Source: Amycolatopsis marina
GTDB lineage: Bacteria; Actinomycetota; Actinomycetes; Mycobacteriales; Pseudonocardiaceae
NCBI RefSeq assembly: GCF_900111885.1
Contig: NZ_FOKG01000014.1
Span: 124,001-188,000, forward strand
DNA: 64,000 bases
Direction: 5' to 3'
The translations under genes were made by a program, and so were the position numbers. Shown piece after piece: positions 35,182 to 43,678 of this stretch. Below the pieces are notes generated by a model. It did no database searches, had not been told where the DNA came from, and was given only the letters and a program-made list of their open reading frames with translations. Positions within the stretch are counted from its first letter, which is position 1; each line of letters begins with the position of its first letter.

Positions 35182-36285
35182 TCAGGAAGACAACCGCTCG
35201 CCGCTCTCCGGATTGAACAGGTGTACGTCGTCCGCCGAGTTCCTGACGGTGACACTGACGACCTCGTCCAGGCGCGGGGGCTGACGGGTTTCCGCCCGCA
35301 CCACGAACTTCGCCGAGCGCTGGCCGAGCTGGATCGAGCCGTGCACGTAGGCGTCGGCGCCGAGTTCCTCGACGAGTTTGACGCTCAGCTTCATCGAAGG
35401 CTCGTCCGGTGCGGCCAGCCGGAGTGCTTCCGGCCGCAGGCCCACCGTGACACTGTCCAGTCCGGCCTGTCGCGCCTCGGCAAGGGCGGCTCGGGGGATC
35501 GGTATGGTCAGCCCGTCCATCTGCGCGCCGTCCGCCGTCAGCGGAACCGTCTCGAGGTTCATACTCGGCGAACCCATGAAACCTGCGACGAACGCGTTCT
35601 TGGGCTGGTCGTACAGGGCGCGCGGCGTGTCGCACTGCTGCAGCAGACCGTCCTTCAGTACCGCGACCCTGTGGCCCATCGTCATGGCCTCGACCTGGTC
35701 ATGGGTGACGTAGATCGTCGTGGTCCCGAGCCGCTCCTGCAGGGCGGCGATGTTCGCACGGGTCTCTACGCGCAGCTTGGCATCCAGATTGGACAGTGGC
35801 TCGTCCATCAGGAAGACGGCAGGCTCGCGGACGATCGCCCGGCCCATGGCCACCCGCTGGCGTTGTCCGCCGGAGAGCGCCTTCGGCTTGCGGTCGAGAT
35901 AGTTGGTGAGGTCCAGCAGCTTCGCGGCGTGCTCGACGCGCGTGGCGATGTCCGCCTTCGCGACCCGCTTGAGCTTCAGGGCGAACCCCATGTTCTCGGC
36001 GACGGTCATGTGCGGGTAGAGCGCGTATGACTGGAAGACCATCGCGATGTCGCGATCCTTCGGCGGCGCGTTGGTGACATCGCGGTCGTCGATGAGGATC
36101 GAGCCCTCGTCGACGTCCTCCAGTCCGGCCAGCATTCGCAGCGCGGTCGACTTGCCCGACCCGGAGGGGCCGACCAGCACGAGGAACTCACCGTCATTGA
36201 CGTCGAGGTCCAGTTTGTCCACGGCACGGACAGGGGGAGTGGAGGGGAAAATTCGGGACGCCGCCTGGTAGGTGACCTTGGCCAT
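35182..36285 (-). CDS. msiK: MsiK/UgpC-type ABC transporter ATPase for sugar importers
   Basis: The 367-residue protein is a CUT1-type ATPase: Walker A GPSGSGKST (39-47), Q-loop VFQSYALYPHMTVAENM, signature ALSGGQRQRVAMGRA, Walker B AVFLMDEPLSNLDA, switch His in YVTHDQVEAMT, then a C-terminal OB/TOBE region (SVTVGLRPEALRLAAP and NSADDVHLFNPESGE). In actinobacteria one such ATPase serves many sugar permeases, and no permease or binding-protein gene is nearby, which fits a shared MsiK role. It is divergent from a ROK regulator 114 bases away. Confidence 0.9.
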   Translation of the reverse strand: MAKVTYQAASRIFPSTPPVRAVDKLDLDVNDGEFLVLVGPSGSGKSTALRMLAGLEDVDEGSILIDDRDVTNAPPKDRDIAMVFQSYALYPHMTVAENMGFALKLKRVAKADIATRVEHAAKLLDLTNYLDRKPKALSGGQRQRVAMGRAIVREPAVFLMDEPLSNLDAKLRVETRANIAALQERLGTTTIYVTHDQVEAMTMGHRVAVLKDGLLQQCDTPRALYDQPKNAFVAGFMGSPSMNLETVPLTADGAQMDGLTIPIPRAALAEARQAGLDSVTVGLRPEALRLAAPDEPSMKLSVKLVEELGADAYVHGSIQLGQRSAKFVVRAETRQPPRLDEVVSVTVRNSADDVHLFNPESGERLSS

Positions 36286-36358
36286 GCCGCTCGCAACCTT
36301 TCCTCGGTCGTGCAGGAGTGCCCTGTCTACCCGGGCGCGCGTACCGAAGACTAGATAT

Positions 36359-36380
36359 AGTTAAGCTACTGTCTTTACTA
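36359..36380. promoter_or_regulatory. imperfect inverted repeat between msiK and the ROK gene
   Basis: AGTTAAG and CTTTACT pair with one mismatch around a 7-base spacer, in an AT-rich tract of the msiK-ROK intergenic region. ROK repressors bind AT-rich dyads; this one could control either or both genes. Position only. Confidence 0.35.
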
Positions 36381-36399
36381 ACCTCGAATCAGGACGGCC

Positions 36400-37590
36400 A
36401 TGGCAGACGCGGCAGGCAAGGGCATACGCAGTCAGAACCTGGCCCTGTTGCTGCGGCTCGTCTGCGATTCGAGCCCGGTTACCCGTGTCGAACTCGCGAA
36501 ACTTGCCGGACTGACGAAGGTCACCGTCACGAACCTGATGGCCGAACTGATCGACAACGGCCTCGTGCACGATCTCGGGGTGACCCAGCACGGCGGGCCG
36601 GGCAGGCCCGCGAGCCGGGTGGCACCCGATCCGCTCGGCCCGGTCGGCATCGGCTTCCAGGTGGAGGTCGATCATGTGGCGGGGTGCGTTGTGGACCTGT
36701 CCGGGCGGATACGGCGGCGCGAGCTGCGCCGGATGGACACGCGTTCACTGTCCCCAGCCGAGGTTGTCCGGGGTGCTCGTCCGGTGCTGCGCCGCCTCTT
36801 CGACCACGCGACGACCTCGGGACAGCTCGTCGCCGGTATCGGTGTGGCGCTTCCCGCGTTGTTCGGCCGGGACAGGGACGGCCAGCTGCTGGTGCGGTCC
36901 GTCCCCGGTCTCGGCTGGCAGGACGTCGACGTCCGGACCCTGGTCGCGGGTGAACTGGAGGCGATCGGCGCGCTGGGCATCGACGTGCGCCTTGGCGGCT
37001 CGGTGCCGTTCGCCGCCGACGTCGAGTGTCGTGGCAGCGCGGAGGACCTCATCTACGTCGGTGGGGAGGCCGAGGTGGGCGCCGCGCTGGTCACCGGCGG
37101 GGTACCGCACGCGGGAGCGGTCGGCGCCTTCGGTCACGTGCCCGTACACCCGCGCCGCGGGCGGTGCCCGTGTGGCCGGTCGGGATGCCTCGAACTGTCC
37201 GCGGGCAGGGCGGCCATGGCGAGCGCCGTCGGTGAACCGGAGACCGCGCTGCCCCGGCTGCTGTCCGGCAAGGAACCCTTCGCCGAGCGGCTGCACGACG
37301 GTGATCGGCGGGCGGCGACGGCGACGACGCTCGCGGCGCGTGCGCTGGCCGACGCGCTCGCGGCGCCGGTGGCGATGCTCGGCCCCGCCACGGTCGTGCT
37401 CGGTGGCCGGCTGGCCGCGCTCGGCGACGCCCTGCGGGAGCCGCTCGCCGGACGGCTCGCCGAGCAGCACCCCGGTCCTCGGGTGCGGATCGGCCAAGGG
37501 CGACCGGACACGGCCTTGCAGGGAGCCGCGTGGAGCGTCCTCGCCGAGATCGTCGACGATCCGCTCGGCTGGCTCGACCGCACGTCGTAG
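36400..37590 (+). CDS. ROK-family transcriptional regulator
   Basis: The 396-residue protein has an N-terminal MarR-like helix-turn-helix (NLALLLRLVCDSSPVTRVEL, AGLTKVTVTNLMAELIDNGL) and a ROK sugar-kinase-like domain with the zinc motif HPRRGRCPCGRSGCLE (about residues 250-265). The kinase-type phosphate loops are weak (VGIGFQVEVDHVAGCVVDL), as expected for a sensor rather than a kinase. It is divergent from msiK, so it probably senses a sugar and controls the ATPase gene (inference). Confidence 0.88.
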   Translation: MADAAGKGIRSQNLALLLRLVCDSSPVTRVELAKLAGLTKVTVTNLMAELIDNGLVHDLGVTQHGGPGRPASRVAPDPLGPVGIGFQVEVDHVAGCVVDLSGRIRRRELRRMDTRSLSPAEVVRGARPVLRRLFDHATTSGQLVAGIGVALPALFGRDRDGQLLVRSVPGLGWQDVDVRTLVAGELEAIGALGIDVRLGGSVPFAADVECRGSAEDLIYVGGEAEVGAALVTGGVPHAGAVGAFGHVPVHPRRGRCPCGRSGCLELSAGRAAMASAVGEPETALPRLLSGKEPFAERLHDGDRRAATATTLAARALADALAAPVAMLGPATVVLGGRLAALGDALREPLAGRLAEQHPGPRVRIGQGRPDTALQGAAWSVLAEIVDDPLGWLDRTS

Positions 37591-37608
37591 CCCGTGCGCA
37601 GGGACGGC

Positions 37609-38259
37609 CTACGAATTGACGATGCCCGCGTCGTGGGCGATCAGGCCGGCCTGGGTGCGATTCACGCATCCCAGCTTGTCCAGCATCCGGGACACGTAGC
37701 CCTTGATCGTGGCTTCCGACAGGTGCAGCCCCGCCGCGATCTGCGCGTTCGACAGGCCCTTGCCGATCAGCGCGAGTACCTCCGTCTCACGTTCGGTCAG
37801 CGGTTCGAGCAGTCCGCGAGCGCGATCGCGGGCCGGGCGCCCTTCGGTGGAGGCCGCGACCAGCCGACGGGTGGCGGCTGCCGACAGCACCGTGTGGCCC
37901 TCAGCGGCGACGCGCACCAGCCCGATCAGGTCCTCCGGGGGTGTGGACTTGACCAGGAACCCCGCGGCGCCTGCTCGCAGCGCACGCAGCACGTACTGGT
38001 CCGCGTCGAAGGTCGTCAGCACCACGACGACGGGCGGGCTCGGCAACTCGCCGATGCGCTCGATCGCGGTGAGCCCGTCGACGCCCGGCATACGCAGATC
38101 CATGAGCACGATGTCCGGCAGGTGCCGGGCCACGGCCTCGACACCCGCCGCTCCGTCGTGCGCCTCGGCGACCACCTCGATGTCCTCCGCCGAGCCGAGG
38201 ATCGTCCGCAGGAACACGCACACCATCGGCTCGTCATCGACGACGACGACTCGGATCAC
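37609..38259 (-). CDS. NarL/LuxR-family response regulator
   Basis: The 216-residue protein has a receiver domain with acidic pocket VVVDDEP, phospho-acceptor Asp54 (DIVLMDLRMPG), conserved Thr in VVLTTFDAD and Lys104 (GFLVKSTPP), then a LuxR-type DNA-binding domain (LTERETEVLALIGKGLSNAQ, TIKGYVSRMLDKLG). The GTG at 38259 overlaps the kinase stop (GTGA). It is the partner of the histidine kinase upstream and probably controls the neighbouring exporter. Confidence 0.92.
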   Translation of the reverse strand: MIRVVVVDDEPMVCVFLRTILGSAEDIEVVAEAHDGAAGVEAVARHLPDIVLMDLRMPGVDGLTAIERIGELPSPPVVVVLTTFDADQYVLRALRAGAAGFLVKSTPPEDLIGLVRVAAEGHTVLSAAATRRLVAASTEGRPARDRARGLLEPLTERETEVLALIGKGLSNAQIAAGLHLSEATIKGYVSRMLDKLGCVNRTQAGLIAHDAGIVNS

Positions 38260-39470
38260 GGGCTGACTCCAACCGATTCCGCTGTCGGAACGTACGCGGG
38301 CATGGTGGCCTCGACAACGAACCCGCCGTCCGGTGCCGGTCCGGAGTGCAGTGTGCCGTGCACGAGTTCGACGCGCTGACGGAGGTTGCCCAGGCCGAGT
38401 CCGGATCCGGTGCCCGCCAGCGCGTTGCTCGGCTGCTCGACCGGTGGCGTGTTGCGGACGCTGAGCCGCACCCGGCTCTCGTCGTACTCCACCCGCACCG
38501 TCACGTTCGCCCCGGGCGCGTGCTTGCGGACGTTGGTCAGCGCCTCCCGGACGATGCGGTACGCCGTGCGCCCGACCACCGGCGAGGCGAGCGAGGCGTC
38601 GCCCTCCTCGACGAGGTCGACCGGTGTGCCGACCGCTGTCGACTCCGCAGCCAGCGCGACCAGCCCCGCCGCCAGCGGTGTCTCCTCGCCCTCCGGTGTG
38701 GTGCGCAGGATGCCGACCAGGTCCCGCAGTTCGTCCAGTGCCTGGCATCCTGCCGTCCGCAGTTCCTCGGCGGCCTGTTTGGTGGTCTCCTCCTTCGCGG
38801 TGATTCCCAATGCGCCCGCCTGCAGCACCATCAGGCTCACTCGGTGCGTCAGGACGTCGTGCATCTCACCCGCCAGTCGCGCGCGCTCCTCGGCGCGCGC
38901 CTGCTCGGCGAGCAGGTGGCGCTCCCGCTCCGCACGTTCGGCGCGTTCGGTCAGGGCCAGCACGAGCCGCCTGCGGGCGTCGATGTACAACGCCAGCAAG
39001 GGGCCCAGCGCCGTGCGGAGCACCCCGATGGTGATGACCATGATCGCCGGTTCCCACGGTCGCGCCACGATGACCGTGAGGACGGCGAGTGCGACGAGCG
39101 CGGTGCGGCGGTCCTGTCTGTCCCTTGTGTAGAAGAACGGTCCGTAGGCGGCGACGACTGTCGCGAATGGAGCCCACAGGTTGCCGCCCTGCTCCGGGTT
39201 CAGCGCACCCAGTGGGGAGATCAGCAGTGTCACCAGCAGGGTGAATCCGGCCAGCACGGTGAGGACGGTGAGCGGCGCTCTGCGGCGGAAGACGAGGGTG
39301 GCGCAGGCGGCCGCCTGCGCACCCAGCATGAGCCAGGCCAGTGCGCCGGGATCGGCGGGCCACCATGCCGCACCGGCCAGCGTCAGCCCCGTGTCGAGCA
39401 GAACGAAGAACACGGCGACTCCGACATCGATGGCCAGCCGGTGCCGACAGTGCCACGGACGTTCACTCAT
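38256..39470 (-). CDS. sensor histidine kinase (NarL-partner, HisKA_3 type)
   Basis: The 404-residue protein has four or five membrane helices (about residues 13-165), then HisKA_3 dimerisation helices with the phosphorylated His204 in ARLAGEMHDVLTHRVSLMVL, and an ATPase domain with the N-box EALTNVRKHAPG and G-box GTGSGLGLGNLRQRV. Such membrane kinases with few extracellular residues often sense membrane stress or antibiotics. It is co-transcribed with the response regulator. Confidence 0.9.
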   Translation of the reverse strand: MSERPWHCRHRLAIDVGVAVFFVLLDTGLTLAGAAWWPADPGALAWLMLGAQAAACATLVFRRRAPLTVLTVLAGFTLLVTLLISPLGALNPEQGGNLWAPFATVVAAYGPFFYTRDRQDRRTALVALAVLTVIVARPWEPAIMVITIGVLRTALGPLLALYIDARRRLVLALTERAERAERERHLLAEQARAEERARLAGEMHDVLTHRVSLMVLQAGALGITAKEETTKQAAEELRTAGCQALDELRDLVGILRTTPEGEETPLAAGLVALAAESTAVGTPVDLVEEGDASLASPVVGRTAYRIVREALTNVRKHAPGANVTVRVEYDESRVRLSVRNTPPVEQPSNALAGTGSGLGLGNLRQRVELVHGTLHSGPAPDGGFVVEATMPAYVPTAESVGVSP

Positions 39471-39638
39471 GGCCACACGGTATGGCATTCGTCGGCGAGC
39501 GGAGTTCGAGACGAAACCTTCGGCCGGGGGAGGACCCTACGAAAGTTGCGTCCCGCCGAGTCCCGGACCCCTTTCGTCGGTTCGAAAACCGACCGTTCAC
39601 CCTGCCGGGCCCAGCTGCCAATGCCGTGCAATGAGCAC

Positions 39639-40181
39639 ATGACAGGCAGCCAGGGCAAGGAAAAAGCGGTACCGCAGCCGGGCCGTTACAAGATCGACAC
39701 GAGCCACTCGGCCATCACGTTCACCAGCAGACACCTTTTCGGACTCCTGCCGGTGCACGGCACCTTCGCGATCCGCGGCGGGACCATCGAGGTTTCCGAG
39801 TCACGTGCCGCCTCGACCGTGCACGCCGAGGTGGACGCGGCGAGTTTCCACACGGGCAGCGAACGAAGGGACACCGACGTCAGGTCGGCCCGTTTCCTCG
39901 ACACGGCACGACACCCCGTCCTGACGTTCGACTCCGAGCGGGTGGACGACGCGGGCATTGCGGGAAAACTCACCGCCCGCGGTGTCACCCAGCAGGTCGT
40001 TCTCACGATCGAACGGCTCGACGTGGCGAGTGACTCGGTCACGGCGCACGCGACAGTCCGGATAGACCGCACCGATTTCGGCGTGACCGCGGCTCGCGGG
40101 CTGGCCGGGCGCTACCTGGACCTGGCGCTGGAAGTCAGGGCAGTCCGTGCGCCACGAGCAGGCGGGACCGCACATGACTAG
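39639..40181 (+). CDS. YceI-family protein
   Basis: The 180-residue protein matches YceI: GRYKIDTSHSAITFTSRHLF, GTFAIRGGTIEVS, VHAEVDAASFHTGSERRDTD, VRSARFLDTARHPVLTFDSE, GKLTARGVTQQVVLTIERLD. The lipocalin-like barrel binds isoprenoids or other lipids in known members. No signal peptide is seen, so the actinobacterial form is probably cytoplasmic. ATG 39639 is chosen without a good ribosome-binding site; ATG 39621 is the alternative. It overlaps the ABC ATPase gene by eight bases, so they are coupled. Confidence 0.85.
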   Translation: MTGSQGKEKAVPQPGRYKIDTSHSAITFTSRHLFGLLPVHGTFAIRGGTIEVSESRAASTVHAEVDAASFHTGSERRDTDVRSARFLDTARHPVLTFDSERVDDAGIAGKLTARGVTQQVVLTIERLDVASDSVTAHATVRIDRTDFGVTAARGLAGRYLDLALEVRAVRAPRAGGTAHD

Positions 40182-41106
40182 CGCGGTTGCCGTGGGCGGT
40201 CTCGCCAAGAGCTACGGCTCGGTGCATGCCGTGCGCGACGTGAGTTTCACCGTGGAGCACGGGGAGATCTTCGCATTGCTCGGTCCCAACGGTGCGGGGA
40301 AATCCACGACACTGGAGATTCTCGAAGGCTTCCGCGCCCGGGATGCCGGGCAGGTCGGCGTCCTCGGCATGGACCCTGGCGACCAGGCCGAAGGCCGGGA
40401 GTTGCGTGAGCGGATCGGACTGGTGCTGCAGGACATCGCGGTCGAGCCCTACCTGACCGTGCGCGAGACGCTCGCCCGGAACGCGGGGTACTACCGCTGG
40501 CCTCGGGACGTGGACGAGGTGCTCGGCCTGGTCGGCCTCACCGAACTGCGGCGCCGCAAGGTCAGGACCCTGTCCGGCGGGCAGAAGCGGCGCCTTGACC
40601 TTGCCCTGGGCGTGATCGGCAACCCCAGCCTGTTGTTCCTCGACGAACCGACCACGGGGTTCGACCCGAACGCGCGGCGGAGTGCGTGGCAGCTCGTGCG
40701 GAACCTGCGGGACGCGGGGACCACCATTCTGCTCACCACCCACTACATGGAAGAGGCCCAGGAACTCGCCGACAGGGTCGCGGTGATCGCCGGTGGCCGG
40801 ATCGTGTCCGAAGGCACGCCTGACACCCTCGCCGGGCGCGACAACGACGGTGCCCGTATTCGTTTCGGACTTCCGCACGGGTTCGCGGTCACCGATCTGC
40901 CTTTTGCCGCAAGCCGGGGCGACGGACTGGTGACGGTGGAGACCACCGACCCGACCCGGACCCTGCACGAGCTGACCGGCTGGGCACTGCGTCGCGGGGC
41001 GGTGCTGGACCGCCTCACCGTCGATCGCCCGACGCTGGAGGACGTCTACCTGCGCCTGACCGACCCCGGTGCGCCGGCGGGCGCCCCGGAGAGGAGTGTC
41101 CGATGA
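40174..41106 (+). CDS. ABC-2 exporter ATPase (DrrA/CcmA type)
   Basis: The 310-residue protein has Walker A GPNGAGKST (37-45), Q-loop GLVLQDIAVEPYLTV, signature TLSGGQKRRLDLALG, Walker B LLFLDEPTTGFDPNAR and switch His in LLTTHYMEEAQELAD. A C-terminal domain of about 80 residues (TRTLHELTGWALRRGAVLDR) is typical of drug or lipid exporters of the DrrA group. It overlaps YceI at the start and the permease at the stop (ATGA). Next to the two-component genes, it probably exports an antibiotic or lipid (inference). Confidence 0.92.
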   Translation: MTSAVAVGGLAKSYGSVHAVRDVSFTVEHGEIFALLGPNGAGKSTTLEILEGFRARDAGQVGVLGMDPGDQAEGRELRERIGLVLQDIAVEPYLTVRETLARNAGYYRWPRDVDEVLGLVGLTELRRRKVRTLSGGQKRRLDLALGVIGNPSLLFLDEPTTGFDPNARRSAWQLVRNLRDAGTTILLTTHYMEEAQELADRVAVIAGGRIVSEGTPDTLAGRDNDGARIRFGLPHGFAVTDLPFAASRGDGLVTVETTDPTRTLHELTGWALRRGAVLDRLTVDRPTLEDVYLRLTDPGAPAGAPERSVR

Positions 41107-41891
41107 CCACCGCCGTCCACCGTCCTGTCCGCCACCAACTCGCTCTGCTGTGGCACCAGATCCGGTACGAGCAGCTGTCCTTCTGGCGCAACCCGCAGAG
41201 CGCGTTCTTCACGTTCCTCTTCCCGGTCGTGATCATGGCGATCTTCGGCCTGCTGTTCGGCGATGTCGGCGCGACCGCGTTCTTCGGGGGACTGTCGGCC
41301 ATGCAGTACTACGTCTGCACGATCGCCGGACTTTCGGTACTGGGCTCGTGCTACAGCCAGCTGGCCGTCGTGCTCTCGGCGCGCCGCCAGTACGGGATCC
41401 TCAAGCGGCTGCGGGCGACCCCGTTGCCGACGTCGACGTACTTCGCCGGTCTGCTGGCGCACTGCGTACTGGTGAGCGTGGTGACCGTCCTGCTCGTCGT
41501 CGGTATCGGGGCGCTGTTCGGCGTGCCGATGCCAGATCCCTCGGGCTGGCCCGCGATCGCCGTGGTGCTCGTGCTCGGCGCGGCGGCATTCTGCGCGCTC
41601 GGAGTCGCGGTGGCCTCCTTGATCCGCAACGCCGAGGCAGCACCGGCGGTCGTGCAGTTCGTCCTGTTTCCGCTCCTGTTCGTCTCGGGCACCTACATGC
41701 CGGTCGACTCCGGGGTGCTCCGGACCATTTCGGGCGCGCTGCCGGTGCGGCCCTTCAACGAGGCACTGCTCGGCTCACTCGGCCACGGCACCGGCTACGC
41801 CTGGACGAGCCTTGGCGTGCTGTTCTGCTGGGGCATCGTCGGAGCGGTGGTCGCCGTCCGGCGGTTTCGCTGGGACCCCCGGCCCGAGTGA
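41103..41891 (+). CDS. ABC-2 exporter permease (DrrB type)
   Basis: The 262-residue protein has six membrane helices and the ABC-2 pattern: QIRYEQLSFWRNPQSAFFTF, LFGDVGATAFFGGLSAMQYY, YGILKRLRATPLPTSTYFAG, LFPLLFVSGTYMPVDSGVLR and LPVRPFNEALLG. It pairs with the ATPase gene before it by ATGA overlap. The exported compound is unknown. Confidence 0.92.
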   Translation: MTTAVHRPVRHQLALLWHQIRYEQLSFWRNPQSAFFTFLFPVVIMAIFGLLFGDVGATAFFGGLSAMQYYVCTIAGLSVLGSCYSQLAVVLSARRQYGILKRLRATPLPTSTYFAGLLAHCVLVSVVTVLLVVGIGALFGVPMPDPSGWPAIAVVLVLGAAAFCALGVAVASLIRNAEAAPAVVQFVLFPLLFVSGTYMPVDSGVLRTISGALPVRPFNEALLGSLGHGTGYAWTSLGVLFCWGIVGAVVAVRRFRWDPRPE

Positions 41892-41893
41892 GG

Positions 41894-41926
41894 GCATCTA
41901 CCTACATGCAGCTTGTAGGTAGATGC
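41894..41926. promoter_or_regulatory. perfect 13-base inverted repeat, probable TetR operator
   Basis: GCATCTACCTACA (41894-41906) and TGTAGGTAGATGC (41914-41926) are exact reverse complements around a 7-base centre. The dyad ends within 14 bases of the glyoxalase-family start and overlaps its likely promoter. The TetR gene two positions downstream is the probable binder. It starts two bases after the ABC permease stop. Confidence 0.75.
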
Positions 41927-41939
41927 TAGCGTGGCCGAT

Positions 41940-42395
41940 ATGGAACTCAAAGATCTGTATTCACTCGTGGTCGTCGAGGATCCGCGGCACGTGCGCGACT
42001 GGTATGTGCGGCACCTCGGGTTCACGGTCGCCTTCGAGGCCGACTGGTTCGTGTACCTGGTCAGCGGCGGGACGGGGCGGCGGTTCGGGATCGCGTTCAT
42101 GCGCGAGGGTCTCGACCAGCAGCTGCCCCAGTTCCGGCAGCGCTTCGCCGGTGACTCGCTGATCCTCAGCGTCGAGGTCGAGGACGCGCGGATGGCGCTG
42201 GACTCGGTGCGCGCGACGGGCCTCGAGCCCGCGGTCGAGCTTCGGGACGAGCCGTGGGGGCAGCGGCATTTCCTGCTGCGGGACCCCGCGGGCGTGTGGG
42301 TGGACATCATCCAGCCGATCGAGCCGGACCCGGCGTTCTTCGGTGCCGAGGTCGCCGCGCAGCTGCAGGAAGCCGTCGAGGACTCCCATGGCTGA
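41940..42395 (+). CDS. VOC/glyoxalase-family protein
   Basis: The 151-residue protein is one vicinal-oxygen-chelate unit: LYSLVVVEDPRHVRDWYVRH, LGFTVAFEADWFVYLVSG, DSLILSVEVEDARMALDSVR and QRHFLLRDPAGVWVDIIQP. Members include antibiotic-binding proteins, dioxygenases and glyoxalases; the metal ligands are incomplete, so a binding role is possible. A GTG at 41931 would add three residues. The message may be leaderless. It overlaps the TetR gene by eight bases. Confidence 0.8.
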   Translation: MELKDLYSLVVVEDPRHVRDWYVRHLGFTVAFEADWFVYLVSGGTGRRFGIAFMREGLDQQLPQFRQRFAGDSLILSVEVEDARMALDSVRATGLEPAVELRDEPWGQRHFLLRDPAGVWVDIIQPIEPDPAFFGAEVAAQLQEAVEDSHG

Positions 42396-42996
42396 GCGTC
42401 GTGGCCCGAACGCGGAACGACATGCGCGAAGCAGGGCACAGTTGTTGGCGGCGGCGCGCGAGTTGTTCGCCCGAGACGGGTTCGCCGGGGTCAGCACCCG
42501 CGAGGTCGTCGAGGCGACCGGGCTGACCCGGGGAGCGCTGTACCACCACTTCCCGGACAAACACGCGCTGTTCGACGCGGTCGTGGAACTGGTCGCGCAG
42601 GAGGTGGTGGTCCGGATCGACGAGGCCGCGGCGGCTGCGCCGTCCTCCTTCGAGGCACTGCGGCAGGGTTGCCGGGTCTGGCTGGACGCGATGGCCGAGC
42701 CGCGGTTGCACCGGCTGTATCTGATCGACGGTCCCGCGGTGCTCGGCGTGCCACGGTGGCGGGAGATCGACAACGCGCACTGTGCCGGCACCCTGCGCGA
42801 GGGGCTCGCCGCGTTCGTCGGGGAAGGATCCGAAGGCGCGCCCAGCGACCTCGACGTCTCACCGTTCGTCGCCCTGATCTCGGGGGCGCTCAACGAGGCC
42901 GCGCTCTGGGTCGCGGAGGCGGGTGATGTCGCGGAGGCCCGCTCACGTGCCGTCCGCGCGGTCGACCTGCTGCTGAAACGCCTCTTCCTCCGGTAG
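42388..42996 (+). CDS. TetR-family repressor of the VOC operon
   Basis: The 202-residue protein has a TetR helix-turn-helix (AAARELFARDGFAGVSTREV, ATGLTRGALYHHFPDKHALF, about residues 15-65) and a helical ligand domain. It is translationally coupled to the VOC gene, and the perfect 13-base dyad ahead of that gene is its likely operator. The ligand is unknown. Confidence 0.88.
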   Translation: MAERRGPNAERHARSRAQLLAAARELFARDGFAGVSTREVVEATGLTRGALYHHFPDKHALFDAVVELVAQEVVVRIDEAAAAAPSSFEALRQGCRVWLDAMAEPRLHRLYLIDGPAVLGVPRWREIDNAHCAGTLREGLAAFVGEGSEGAPSDLDVSPFVALISGALNEAALWVAEAGDVAEARSRAVRAVDLLLKRLFLR

Positions 42997-43033
42997 GGTG
43001 GTTAGTAAGCGCTCACCACCCAAGGAGGAACTC

Positions 43034-43678
43034 ATGCGTATCACGGTTTTCGGGGCCACTGGGGGAACGGGAAAACAGCTGGTCAGGCAGGCATTGGACG
43101 CGGGGCACTCGGTGAGAGCCGTGGTGCGTGACCCGGCGCGGATGCCGATCGACCACCCCGAGTTGTCGGTGATCGAAGCCGAACTCGCCGACACGGAGGC
43201 GGTGCGTTCGGCGATCGACGGCCAGGACGCCGTGCTCTCGGCCCTGGCCGCGAGCGCGAAACAGGGCGGGATCGCCACTGTCGCGGTGCGTGCCATGCTG
43301 CGGGCGATGGAAGCCGCCGATGTCCGGCGTCTGCTGGTCGTGAGCGCCGCGCCGGTCGGCCCACTGCCGGAGGGGGAGTCGCTGGTAGGACGGCTCGCCC
43401 TTCCGCTGGTGCGGGCCGTCTTCCGGGATGTCTACGCGGATCTGCGGGTGATGGAGGAAGCGGTGGTCGGCAGTGACGCGGAGTGGACGATCGTGCGGCC
43501 ACCCCGGCTCCTGGACAAACCGCTGAGTGGCAGCTATCGCAGGGCGATGGGTGGCGCCGTTGCCGGAACTCACGCAATTTCGCGGGCGGACCTGGCCTAC
43601 GCCATGCTTGACATGATCAACGACCCGGAGTCCGTGCGGCAGGTCGTCGGTGTCGCTGCGGCGGGGGAGGTGTCGTGA
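43034..43678 (+). CDS. NAD(P)-binding Rossmann protein (atypical SDR/NmrA-like)
   Basis: The 214-residue protein has MRITVFGATGGTGKQLVRQA, the GxxGxxG NAD(P) motif, a DARM-like contact (VRDPARMPI), and later LLVVSAAPVGPLPEGESL and WTIVRPPRLLDKPLSGSY, the pattern of NmrA/YwnB-like atypical SDRs that reduce or sense NADPH. ATG 43034 follows AAGGAGGAA. The stop overlaps the next GTG start (GTGA). Confidence 0.85.
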   Translation: MRITVFGATGGTGKQLVRQALDAGHSVRAVVRDPARMPIDHPELSVIEAELADTEAVRSAIDGQDAVLSALAASAKQGGIATVAVRAMLRAMEAADVRRLLVVSAAPVGPLPEGESLVGRLALPLVRAVFRDVYADLRVMEEAVVGSDAEWTIVRPPRLLDKPLSGSYRRAMGGAVAGTHAISRADLAYAMLDMINDPESVRQVVGVAAAGEVS

